DNA of 43,234 nt, from positions 1 to 43,234 of the forward strand of contig JAHRAZ010000057.1 in assembly GCA_020027475.1 (NCBI GenBank), in the 5' to 3' direction. This DNA is from Microthrixaceae bacterium (GTDB lineage: Bacteria > Actinomycetota > Acidimicrobiia > Acidimicrobiales > Microtrichaceae). Position numbers and translations under genes: made by a program. This document shows, piece after piece, positions 1 through 7,599 of this stretch. Below the pieces are notes generated by a model. That model did not search any database. It was not told the origin of the DNA and saw nothing but the letters and a program-made list of their open reading frames with translations. The number at the start of each line of letters is the position of its first letter. Within the stretch, counting starts at the first letter, position 1.

Positions 1-80
1 GTGCCGTGATGAAACACCACAAGATTCAGTCCAACGTGTTTACAGAGCCGATCCAGGCCACAGCGAGTGATTCCGCATGA
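1..80 (+). CDS. 3' end of a gene, probably cytochrome b N-terminal half (partial)
   Basis: The reading frame with codons starting at position 3 stays open from the window edge to TGA at 78-80, so only about 25 C-terminal residues are visible. They are polar and contain no transmembrane segment or heme-ligand motif. The stop codon overlaps the ATG of the next gene (cytochrome b C-terminal half) by two bases, which indicates translational coupling. The following protein has only the subunit IV part of cytochrome b, so the most likely upstream partner is the four-helix, heme-carrying N-terminal half. That identity is inferred from context alone; the visible residues would not show it. Confidence 0.5.
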   Translation, partial: AVMKHHKIQSNVFTEPIQATASDSA

Positions 81-889
81 CTGAGATTCCAGACCATCTC
101 CTGAAGCGAGCACAGGAAGCCAAAGACAAGGCTGCCGCCAAGAAGGCGGCGGCAGCTGATGACTCTGGTGCAGACGCTCCGGCTGGCGGTTCCGAACCCT
201 CGGACTCCTCCGGCTCATCAGTCGATTCACGAATTCCTGCTCACCTGTTGGCGCGTTCCAAGTCTGCCAAGGCCAAGAAGTCCGGCGCTGATGCAGGTGG
301 CGATGCCCCGGCCGGCGGAACGGCCACCGTCACCAAGACTGCCGACGCTCCGGTTGTATCAGCCGGTGCGTTGCCGACCGGGGCCGGACCGGGTGGACAC
401 ACCCAGCGTCTCCTCACAACGGTCAAGTCGGGCTCCATTCAAGATGTGAAGTCCAAACCTGTCGACAAAGTCCATGTCTGGCCTCACCTTCTGGTGGTGG
501 AGTTCGTGGCGGCGCTGGCCTGTACGGCGTTCGTGTTCGTGTTCTCGTGGTTGGTGAATGCCCCACTGCTGGAGTTGGCGAACTTCAATCAGACGCCCAA
601 CCCTTCCAAGGCGCCGTGGTACTTCCTCGGCCTGCAGGAGTTGCTCACGATGTTCCACCCGATGGTCGCCGGTGTGACCATCCCGGGCATGGGCATTTTC
701 ATACTGATACTTGCTCCCTACATAGATAAGAACCCGTCGAACAAACCGGAGGATCGCAAGTTCGCGATCTCACTGATGACTGTCCACCTGATGTTCTGGG
801 CCGTCCTGGTGATCATCGGTTCGTTCTTCAGAGGTCCGGGATTCAACTTCACGTTGCCCTGGGTCGACGGGCTCTTCTTCGAACTCTGA
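77..889 (+). CDS. Cytochrome b C-terminal half (subunit IV/PetD-like) with long repetitive N-terminal extension
   Basis: This is the membrane subunit that completes the quinol site of a bc-type complex. The last ~140 of 270 residues match the cytochrome b C-terminal domain: a helix at about 134-160, the quinol-site region with KAPWYFLGLQELL at about 168-180 (APWY in place of mitochondrial PEWY), a further helix around 203-216, and a last helix at about 229-251. The first ~130 residues are Ala/Lys/Asp-rich and hydrophilic, with an internal duplication: IPDHLLKRAQ at 4-13 and IPAHLLARSK at 53-62, each followed by a Lys/Ala stretch and a Gly/Asp/Ala stretch. Such an extension is not part of classical subunit IV. 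The start overlaps the upstream stop, and the Rieske gene follows after 10 bases. Confidence 0.88.
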   Translation: MTEIPDHLLKRAQEAKDKAAAKKAAAADDSGADAPAGGSEPSDSSGSSVDSRIPAHLLARSKSAKAKKSGADAGGDAPAGGTATVTKTADAPVVSAGALPTGAGPGGHTQRLLTTVKSGSIQDVKSKPVDKVHVWPHLLVVEFVAALACTAFVFVFSWLVNAPLLELANFNQTPNPSKAPWYFLGLQELLTMFHPMVAGVTIPGMGIFILILAPYIDKNPSNKPEDRKFAISLMTVHLMFWAVLVIIGSFFRGPGFNFTLPWVDGLFFEL

Positions 890-899
890 GGTGATCTGA

Positions 900-1775
900 A
901 TGAGCGGAATATGGATTGCACTCATCGTGCTCGTGGTGGTCGTAGGTGTCGCCGCGGCATTGCTCGGTGCTGCAAACAGGACAGACACGACGTCAGCCAC
1001 CTCGTCTCCGACGCTGGGCCGCGAGGCGATCAAAAAGGACAAGGCTGCGCGCAAGGCGGATCCACAGCAGGTTGTGCAGCCCCCGACCGGCAAGGAATTC
1101 GAGTCAGTTGCTGTGGCCCCGGTGTCCGCCGATATCGAACCGGCCGAAGCTTCCCTGGCGCCCGCGCCCTGGGTGCAACCCGATGCCGAGCAAATCGGCG
1201 CCTCCCGGCGGGCCTTCCTCAACCGTTCGATTGTGGCCCTGATGGGGCTGGGCATCGCCGGATTCGCGGCCGCTGCCTTCCCGGCGTTCCTCTGGCCGTC
1301 CAGTTCCGGTGGATTCGGCTCGAAGATTCGCGTGGGCAAGGTCAGCGACGTCGAGGCTGACGTGTCCGCCAACAATGGTTTTCTCTACAAGCCCGAAGGA
1401 CGCATGTGGATCACGCTGTATCCGGCTGCAGCGTTGCCCAAGGCGGAAAAGACATACTCGGAGCCGGAGCTCGCCGGCATGCGGGCAGGCCTCGTGGCGC
1501 TCTACCAGAAGTGCCCTCACCTGGGTTGCCGCGTTCCGAGCTGCGACAGCTCCCAGTGGTTTGAGTGTCCATGTCATGGATCGCAGTACAACCAGGTTGG
1601 CGAAAAGAAGGGTGGTCCCGCACCCCGCGGCATGGATCATTTTGCGACCGAAATCTCGGGCGGAGAGTACGTGGTCAACACCGGAGCAGTAATTCAGGGC
1701 CCGCCGATCGGAACGAACACCACTGGACAGGAAGCGGAGGGCCCGAACTGCATCGGCGCCTCTGAGGAACACTGA
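900..1775 (+). CDS. Rieske [2Fe-2S] protein of the bc complex
   Basis: This subunit accepts the first electron from quinol and passes it to cytochrome c. The Rieske signature is complete: CPHLGC at 205-210 and CPCHGS at 223-228. These supply two Cys and two His cluster ligands plus the two Cys that form the stabilising disulfide in this family. A hydrophobic helix lies at about 3-23, followed by a charged linker. Then comes SRRAFL at 102-107, a twin-arginine motif, directly before a second hydrophobic helix at about 110-132, which fits Tat-assisted insertion of the cluster domain. At 291 residues with two helices it differs from the three-helix mycobacterial QcrA. Its stop TGA shares one base with the ATG of the cytochrome c gene. 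Confidence 0.93.
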   Translation: MSGIWIALIVLVVVVGVAAALLGAANRTDTTSATSSPTLGREAIKKDKAARKADPQQVVQPPTGKEFESVAVAPVSADIEPAEASLAPAPWVQPDAEQIGASRRAFLNRSIVALMGLGIAGFAAAAFPAFLWPSSSGGFGSKIRVGKVSDVEADVSANNGFLYKPEGRMWITLYPAAALPKAEKTYSEPELAGMRAGLVALYQKCPHLGCRVPSCDSSQWFECPCHGSQYNQVGEKKGGPAPRGMDHFATEISGGEYVVNTGAVIQGPPIGTNTTGQEAEGPNCIGASEEH

Positions 1776-2974
1776 TGATTCTCGCAACCACACAGCAAGC
1801 TTTCGGAATGGTTCTACTGGCGATAGTTCTCGTCGGCGCGGTCGTCTGGATTGCCTTCAACCTGCGCTCCAGCCGCGATGAGATCGGTTCGGAGATCGAA
1901 CTCGCGTCAAACCGCGGGAAGGGCATCTCCGATGAGGAGTTGGAGGGGAAAAGGCTCAACACGGCTCTGTTCTCCGCAGCCGGCCTCCTCGCAATCATCG
2001 CCGTGGCGCTTCCGCTGTACTGGCTTGGTGAACCCGGTCGGCAGGACGGTGCGGTCGATACGTTCCAGGAGATTTTCGAGGAGCGGGGCCAGAGACTCTA
2101 TGAAGAGGGCGCCCAGTGTGTGAATTGTCATGCCAACGGTGCTGTTGGTGGAGTGACGAGCTACATCGTCAATGACGAGAATGGTGTGTTCGTTTCCGAA
2201 GTCAACTGGAACGCACCTGCACTCAACAACCTCCTCTACCGATACTCCGAAGAAGAGGTTCGTTACATCCTCAACTACGGGCGACCCGGCACTCCGATGG
2301 CGGCTTGGGGCGGACCCGGTGGTGGCCCACTCACCACCCAGCAAATAGACGAAATCATCGCCTACCTGTGGACGCTGCAGTTGAGTCCGGATGCGATGCG
2401 CGAGGAAGTCGATGGTCTGGTGAAGGGAATCGACGAAGAGTTGTTCGATTCCATGAAGGCCGTCGACAAGTCCAATGAAGGTCTCGCTGATGCCGAGTCG
2501 GCGAACCGTCTGTCGAGGGCTGACGAGTTGAAGCTGGGCGAGATCCTGTTCAACAATCAGGAGGTGGCAGCAGGATCGTATTCGTGCGCTCGTTGTCACG
2601 TCGCAGGTGCGGCGTACGGCCAGGCCTGGCAACCGTTTGCCCGTCTGGAATACGGAGCGTTCGGACCGGATCTCAGTGGCGTCGAAAGCCAGGCAACCGA
2701 ACAACAGCACTTCGACCTTGTCTGGAGGGGCATGGAAGAAGGTCAGGTCTATTTCTCCCGCAAGCAGGGCAATCCACAAATGCCCGGATTCGGCGCCAAC
2801 CCCAACACCGGCCAATCGGACGCCGGGGTTCCGGATCTTGGGCCTGACGGCATGCTGACCCCGGCGCAAGTCTGGTCGATCGTGACCTACGAACGAAACA
2901 TGTCCAACGATTCCACCGTGAAGAGCCCCGTAGCGGGTACGTCAGACTCCCCGACATTCTCGGGCAACGAGTGA
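1775..2974 (+). CDS. Membrane-anchored diheme cytochrome c
   Basis: The 399-residue protein has two heme-binding motifs, CVNCH at 115-119 and CARCH at 271-275. Plausible axial Met ligands are TPM at about 162-164 and PQM at about 324-326. Two hydrophobic helices at about 9-29 and 63-84 precede the first heme domain, so both hemes are expected outside the membrane. It directly follows the Rieske gene (one-base overlap) and probably takes electrons from the Rieske cluster, as cytochrome c1 or QcrC does. The order differs from mycobacterial QcrC, whose membrane anchor is C-terminal. The terminal oxidase it would serve is not in the window. Confidence 0.9.
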   Translation: MILATTQQAFGMVLLAIVLVGAVVWIAFNLRSSRDEIGSEIELASNRGKGISDEELEGKRLNTALFSAAGLLAIIAVALPLYWLGEPGRQDGAVDTFQEIFEERGQRLYEEGAQCVNCHANGAVGGVTSYIVNDENGVFVSEVNWNAPALNNLLYRYSEEEVRYILNYGRPGTPMAAWGGPGGGPLTTQQIDEIIAYLWTLQLSPDAMREEVDGLVKGIDEELFDSMKAVDKSNEGLADAESANRLSRADELKLGEILFNNQEVAAGSYSCARCHVAGAAYGQAWQPFARLEYGAFGPDLSGVESQATEQQHFDLVWRGMEEGQVYFSRKQGNPQMPGFGANPNTGQSDAGVPDLGPDGMLTPAQVWSIVTYERNMSNDSTVKSPVAGTSDSPTFSGNE

Positions 2975-2994
2975 GTCCGGGAAGGCCCTGAGAG

Positions 2995-3963
2995 ATGTCA
3001 ATCCTTGCAGCGATCGCATTTGATCCGCACATCCGCGGCCTCTTGGTCGTCGGTGTTGGTGTGGTGGTGCTGATTGGTTCCATCTATTTGATTCTTGCCA
3101 CCAACACCGGCATCAGAAATGGTCTGCTGATCACGCTGGCTGCCTTGGCGGGCTGGTGTTTGATCATGGGAGCCACTTGGTGGATGTATGGAATCGGTCT
3201 GAGGGGCGCGGATCCAACATGGATTCAGGAGGAAATCAACTACACGCGCGATGATGCCGTACTCACCGAAGTGGTCGAGGGCCTGCCCCGAACCGAAGAC
3301 CTGAGCGACCCGGCTGAAATCTACGCTGACTACCTGGCTGAAAACCCCGAAGTTCTGGAGAAAGTGGAGGCGGCCGAGGGTGAGGGGTATGTCCCGGAGA
3401 GCCTTACCAAGGTGGCAACACTGATCCCGGAACTCAAGGTTGAACTCGATGATGAACTGGGCGATTGGCGACTTCTTCCGGAGTCCGATGCCCGAAGAGG
3501 CGATGCCGTGGCTGCCGCCGATGCGACACTCATCGAAGCGGAGGCGTTCGGCGAGGCCACCGGGGGCGGATACACAGTTCACGATGTGTACTTCTCAGGT
3601 GGCAAGTCCGCCGCGGAGCCGGAGTCCATTCCGGGCGAACAGAATGTCTTCGAAAGGGTCTGGAACCGTGTTGCGCAAACCGGCCAGGTCAAGAATCCTC
3701 CGTTGTACGCGGCTGTGACCGTTCAGAAGAACGTGGAGCAGACGGTTGCCCCCGGAGAAGCTCCTCCCACTCCCCAGGCCGACGAGAATGCCGAGTTGGT
3801 AACTGTGATTCTGCAGCGTGACCTGGGCAACCGGCGTCTGATCCCGGCGCTGTTCACCATCTTCGTGGGGATCCTGTTTGCCGTGTTCACCTGGATGCTT
3901 CACACCAGAGACAAGCGACTCCAGGATGCCCGCTCCAACTGGGATCCCTCGAAGGCGGCCTGA
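2995..3963 (+). CDS. Unrecognised three-helix membrane protein between bc complex and complex I genes
   Basis: I do not recognise this 322-residue protein. It has two N-terminal hydrophobic helices (about 15-35 and 43-65), a hydrophilic acidic domain of about 215 residues, and one C-terminal helix (about 282-303) with a short basic tail. No heme, Fe-S or nucleotide motif is visible. After the second helix comes a Trp/Gly-rich stretch, WWMYGIGLRGADPTW at about 62-76, that looks like a conserved interface. An SD-like GGGAAGG lies about 10 bases before the ATG. It starts 20 bases after the cytochrome c stop, and its TGA is two bases before the nuoA GTG. By position it could be an accessory subunit or assembly factor of the bc complex or of complex I; this is inference. 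Confidence 0.8.
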   Translation: MSILAAIAFDPHIRGLLVVGVGVVVLIGSIYLILATNTGIRNGLLITLAALAGWCLIMGATWWMYGIGLRGADPTWIQEEINYTRDDAVLTEVVEGLPRTEDLSDPAEIYADYLAENPEVLEKVEAAEGEGYVPESLTKVATLIPELKVELDDELGDWRLLPESDARRGDAVAAADATLIEAEAFGEATGGGYTVHDVYFSGGKSAAEPESIPGEQNVFERVWNRVAQTGQVKNPPLYAAVTVQKNVEQTVAPGEAPPTPQADENAELVTVILQRDLGNRRLIPALFTIFVGILFAVFTWMLHTRDKRLQDARSNWDPSKAA

Positions 3964-3964
3964 G

Positions 3965-4435
3965 GTGGGGCAGTGGCTACCCATCATCTGTCTGGGGCTT
4001 CTGGCGGCCCTGTTCGCGGGCATCAGCTTTGCGGCATCGCGATTTCTCAACCCGCCGCGCCCGACCGAGGCAAAGGTGGCTCCCTACGAGTGCGGCATCG
4101 TGGACCAGACCGATCCTCCGCAAAGGTTCCCGGTCCGGTTCTTCCTGATCGCGATGATATTCATCGTGTTCGACATCGAGATCATCTTCTTCTATCCCTT
4201 TGCAATGGTGTATCGCTCCCTGGGTACCTACGGAATCATTGCGATCCTGATCTTCTCCGCAGCCGTGTTCGAATCATTCCTGTACCTGATCAGCAAGGGT
4301 GCGCTCGATTGGGGTCCGGCGAAGCTGGTCCGCCGCTCCGCGGTGATGACCGATGCCGGCCGCACCACCGCATCCACGGTTCGTCGGGTCGGCCTTGCCG
4401 GGCGTGAGCACGGCACCGAACGTGAGGCAGCCTGA
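3965..4435 (+). CDS. nuoA: NADH-quinone oxidoreductase subunit A (operon 1)
   Basis: NuoA is a small three-helix subunit at the junction of the peripheral and membrane arms of complex I. I chose the GTG at 3965, giving 156 residues that begin directly with the first helix (about 4-24). The open frame extends further upstream, but only inside the preceding gene. Family landmarks are present: YECG at 41-44 in the quinone-side loop, and FDIE at 69-72 in helix 2. Helix 3 is at about 90-110. A basic tail of about 35 residues follows, longer than in E. coli NuoA. It is first in a run of 14 nuo genes in canonical order. Its stop TGA shares one base with the nuoB ATG. Confidence 0.93.
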   Translation: MGQWLPIICLGLLAALFAGISFAASRFLNPPRPTEAKVAPYECGIVDQTDPPQRFPVRFFLIAMIFIVFDIEIIFFYPFAMVYRSLGTYGIIAILIFSAAVFESFLYLISKGALDWGPAKLVRRSAVMTDAGRTTASTVRRVGLAGREHGTEREAA

Positions 4436-5085
4436 TGGGTCTCGCTGGCAACATTCGTGACGACGGCTTTGCCGGACTGGATCACAACTTCCTCACGGGG
4501 AAGCTGGAGGATCTGGTGCAGTGGTCCCGCAAGAGCAGCATGTGGCCCGCAACTTTCGGCCTGGCCTGCTGTGCCTTGGAGATGATGGCCACGGGTGGTG
4601 CCCACTACGACATGGCTCGATTCGGCATGGAAGTGTTTCGTGCTTCTCCGCGCCAAGCCGATCTGATGATCGTGGCCGGCCGGGTCTCGCAGAAGATGGC
4701 TCCTGTCCTGAGGAACATCTATGACCAGATGGTGGAACCCAAGTGGGTGATTTCCATGGGTGTCTGTGCTTCTTCGGGGGGAATGTTCAACAACTACGCC
4801 CTGCTGCAAGGTGTTGACCAGGTTGTCCCGGTTGATGTGTACGCTCCGGGTTGCCCTCCCGGTCCCGAGACCTTGATGCAGGCGATCCTCACGCTGCACG
4901 GTCAGATTGAAACGGGTGAGATCCTCCGGCGCCGGGAGACCAGTGAATCTACCGGCTCCGCTGGAGCGCAGATTCACCTGGACAGCGGAGACGGGCTCGG
5001 TGTGAGTGCAACGGCGGGGCCTGCAGCTGCTGAGTCCGCAGTGTCGGTTGATGCTCCGGGCCACTTCACCCTTGGGGACAACTGA
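4435..5085 (+). CDS. nuoB: NADH-quinone oxidoreductase subunit B (operon 1)
   Basis: NuoB holds cluster N2, the last Fe-S centre before quinone. The four ligands are visible: the tandem Cys45-Cys46 (LACCALEM), Cys111 (GVCASSGG) and Cys140 (PGCPPGPE). The core ends near residue 165. A Ser/Ala/Gly-rich tail of about 50 residues follows that is absent from the operon 2 copy and probably disordered. At 216 residues it is longer than usual only because of that tail. Its stop shares one base with the nuoC ATG. Confidence 0.96.
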   Translation: MGLAGNIRDDGFAGLDHNFLTGKLEDLVQWSRKSSMWPATFGLACCALEMMATGGAHYDMARFGMEVFRASPRQADLMIVAGRVSQKMAPVLRNIYDQMVEPKWVISMGVCASSGGMFNNYALLQGVDQVVPVDVYAPGCPPGPETLMQAILTLHGQIETGEILRRRETSESTGSAGAQIHLDSGDGLGVSATAGPAAAESAVSVDAPGHFTLGDN

Positions 5086-5642
5086 TGTCGCACGACCGTG
5101 ATCAAGAAATGGTGATCGATGAAGAAGCGGTGATCGACGAGCTTGTGGTTGAGCAGTTCCAGGGCGAACTCCTCCACGGTGCGCCAGTCAGTGGCAGTGC
5201 AGAGCAACGCTGCGTCCACCCCGGCCGGGACTCCTACGCCGATGTCGTTGCGATCCTTCGGGCCGAGGGCTTCTGGATGTGCTCGGATCTTCTTTGTGTT
5301 GATTACCTAGGCTATGGCGCCCCGCGGAACCTGCCGGTTGGTATCGACGCCGAACGTTTCGAGGTGGTGGTGAACCTCCTCGACCCCACGGCCCGCGAGC
5401 GCATCCGCGTGCGAGTCCAGGTTCCGGAGTCGGATCCGCAAGTCGACACCATCTCTGACCTTCATCCCGGAATGATCAACCCCGAACGTGAGGGGTACGA
5501 CATGTTCGGCATCTTTTTCGCGGGAAATCCAGATCCATCTCGGATTCTGATGCCCGATGACTGGGAAGGGCATCCCCTTCGCAAAGACTACGACCTGGGT
5601 CGCATCCCGGTGCAGTTCAAGGCCCCGCCCTCAGCGCGCTGA
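5085..5642 (+). CDS. nuoC: NADH-quinone oxidoreductase subunit C (operon 1)
   Basis: This is the 30-kDa-type subunit of the peripheral arm that packs against NuoD and helps shape the quinone pocket. The signature is present as EREGYDMFGI at 134-143, followed by PDDWEGHPLRKDY ending near 169. At 185 residues it has normal length, and it is a separate gene (not a nuoCD fusion). The first ~20 residues are acidic and poorly conserved in type. It overlaps nuoB by one base, and nuoD begins 14 bases after its stop. Confidence 0.95.
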   Translation: MSHDRDQEMVIDEEAVIDELVVEQFQGELLHGAPVSGSAEQRCVHPGRDSYADVVAILRAEGFWMCSDLLCVDYLGYGAPRNLPVGIDAERFEVVVNLLDPTARERIRVRVQVPESDPQVDTISDLHPGMINPEREGYDMFGIFFAGNPDPSRILMPDDWEGHPLRKDYDLGRIPVQFKAPPSAR

Positions 5643-5656
5643 GGCAGAAATACATC

Positions 5657-6973
5657 ATGACCACAACCGAGGACATCCCCCAGATCACGGACCTCGACTC
5701 GCTCGACGGCGCCATCGCACGCTTGGTGGCGGATAACTCCGTTCTGCACCTGTCCCAGTCCGAGGCGGAAGAGCGTTCCGGATATCAAGCTCCGACCGCT
5801 GACGGCATGGGCGAGCGGATGATCATGAACATGGGTCCTCAGCACCCTTCCACACACGGTGTTCTGAGGATTGTGCTCGAACTCGAGGGTGAGGTAATCA
5901 TCCGGTCCAAGCCGATAATCGGTTACCTGCACACCGGCATGGAGAAGACCGGCGAGGAACTGTCATATCTACAGGGACCGACCAACGTCACCCGGATGGA
6001 CTATGCGAGTCCATTGTTCACCGAACTCGCCTTTGCCCTCGCAGTTGAACAACTGCTCGGAATCGAGGTTCCCGAGCGTGCCAGATGGATTCGCATGCTG
6101 ATGTGCGAGGCGAACCGAATCTCCTCCCACATGCTGTTCATGGCCACCAACGGCATGGACCTGGGTGCGGTGTCGATGATGCTCTACGGATGGCGCGAAC
6201 GCGAGGAAGTGCTCCGTTTCCTCGAGCTGGTCACCGGGCTGCGCATGAACCACAACTACATCCGCCCGGGTGGAGTTGCCGCCGATCTGCCCGACGGCTG
6301 GAAGGGCTCACTTCAACGGGCGATCGATCCGTTGCCGGAACGCCTCGATGAGTTCGACATTCTCATGACCGGCCAACCGATCTGGCGTGAGCGACTTCAG
6401 GGCGTGGGTGTCATCACGGCCGAAGAGTGCCTGACCTTGGGGGTCACTGGCCCAATACTGCGATCAACGGGTTATGCGTGGGACCTTCGCAAGGACATGC
6501 CGTACCTGCACTATGACGAACTCGATTTCGACGTTCTGGTGGGATCCTACGGCGACTGCTTCGACCGATACGCGATCCGCCTCAACGAGATTCGCGAGTC
6601 GATTGGCATGATCCGCCAGATCGTCGACAGGATGCCCGGTGGTGACTACAAGATCCAGGACAAGAAAGTGACTCCGCCTCCGCGAGCCCGCATCGATGAG
6701 TCGATGGAGGCCCTGATCCACCATTTCAAGATCTTCACCGAAGGTTTCAAGGTTCCTGCGGGTGAAACCTACGCCGCCGTGGAGAGTCCCCGTGGAGAGC
6801 TTGGCGTGTACATCGTGTCCGACGGCTCAGCCAGACCCCACCGGATGCATGTTCGGGCGCCGAGCTTCATCAACCTCCAGAGCATGCCTCACATGATGCG
6901 CAACTCCCTGCTTGCAGACACGGTCGCGATCGTTTCGTCGGTGGATCCGATCATGGGCGAGGTCGATCGCTGA
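5657..6973 (+). CDS. nuoD: NADH-quinone oxidoreductase subunit D (operon 1)
   Basis: This is the 49-kDa-type subunit, related to the large subunit of NiFe hydrogenases and forming the floor of the quinone cavity. GPQHPSTHG lies at 60-68, with the His used in quinone binding, and the family C-terminus MGEVDR is intact. The protein has 438 residues, including a non-conserved N-terminal extension of about 50. In the conserved stretch after the quinone loop it reads YLHTGMEK, with Thr93 where many NuoD/NDUFS2 proteins, including the operon 2 copy, have Arg. The stop shares one base with the nuoE start. Confidence 0.97.
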   Translation: MTTTEDIPQITDLDSLDGAIARLVADNSVLHLSQSEAEERSGYQAPTADGMGERMIMNMGPQHPSTHGVLRIVLELEGEVIIRSKPIIGYLHTGMEKTGEELSYLQGPTNVTRMDYASPLFTELAFALAVEQLLGIEVPERARWIRMLMCEANRISSHMLFMATNGMDLGAVSMMLYGWREREEVLRFLELVTGLRMNHNYIRPGGVAADLPDGWKGSLQRAIDPLPERLDEFDILMTGQPIWRERLQGVGVITAEECLTLGVTGPILRSTGYAWDLRKDMPYLHYDELDFDVLVGSYGDCFDRYAIRLNEIRESIGMIRQIVDRMPGGDYKIQDKKVTPPPRARIDESMEALIHHFKIFTEGFKVPAGETYAAVESPRGELGVYIVSDGSARPHRMHVRAPSFINLQSMPHMMRNSLLADTVAIVSSVDPIMGEVDR

Positions 6974-7599
6974 TGGCGCGCTTGACACCCGACAATCTTC
7001 TATTGGCACGCAAGATCATTGCTCGATTCCCGGAGCCCCGTTCGGCCACGATCATGTTGTGTCATCTGGCTCAGGAACAAGACGGCTACCTGAGCCCCGA
7101 GGCCATGGAGCAGGTCGCGGAATTGATCGGAGCCACGTCGGCAGAAGTACTTGGCACCGCAAGCTTCTACGAGATGTTCAAGATGCATCCTGTTGGCAAG
7201 TACTGCGTGAACGTGTGCACGAACATTTCGTGCCAGCTTCTCGGCGGCGAGGAACTGCTCGAACATGCCGAAGAGGTCATGGGCATTCGGTCGGGGAGTA
7301 CCACCGCCGACGGCATGTTCACTCTCGAAGACGTCGAGTGTGTCGCGGCCTGCACCGAGGCTCCTGCCGTCCAGGTGAATTACCGATACTTCAATCGGGT
7401 CTCACCTGACGATTTCGACGAATTGCTGGAAGACCTGCGATCCGGAGAACTGAGCCGGACCATCCCTTCACACGGCACTCTCGGCAATGTGCGTCAGGAT
7501 CTCCATGGTGACCGCGTCGCCAACATCACGTCTCCTTCGCAACAGGTCGAACCCGCTTGGTTCCCGAATGGCGATTCCGATGAGGGGCCGGCGAAGTGA
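6973..7599 (+). CDS. nuoE: NADH-quinone oxidoreductase subunit E (operon 1)
   Basis: NuoE is a thioredoxin-fold [2Fe-2S] subunit (cluster N1a) of the NADH-oxidising module. All four ligands are visible: Cys82 and Cys87 (VCTNISC), then Cys123 and Cys127 (ECVAAC). The protein has 208 residues. About 40 beyond the usual core form a polar C-terminal tail. It overlaps nuoF by four bases. No counterpart exists in the second nuo operon. Confidence 0.96.
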   Translation: MARLTPDNLLLARKIIARFPEPRSATIMLCHLAQEQDGYLSPEAMEQVAELIGATSAEVLGTASFYEMFKMHPVGKYCVNVCTNISCQLLGGEELLEHAEEVMGIRSGSTTADGMFTLEDVECVAACTEAPAVQVNYRYFNRVSPDDFDELLEDLRSGELSRTIPSHGTLGNVRQDLHGDRVANITSPSQQVEPAWFPNGDSDEGPAK

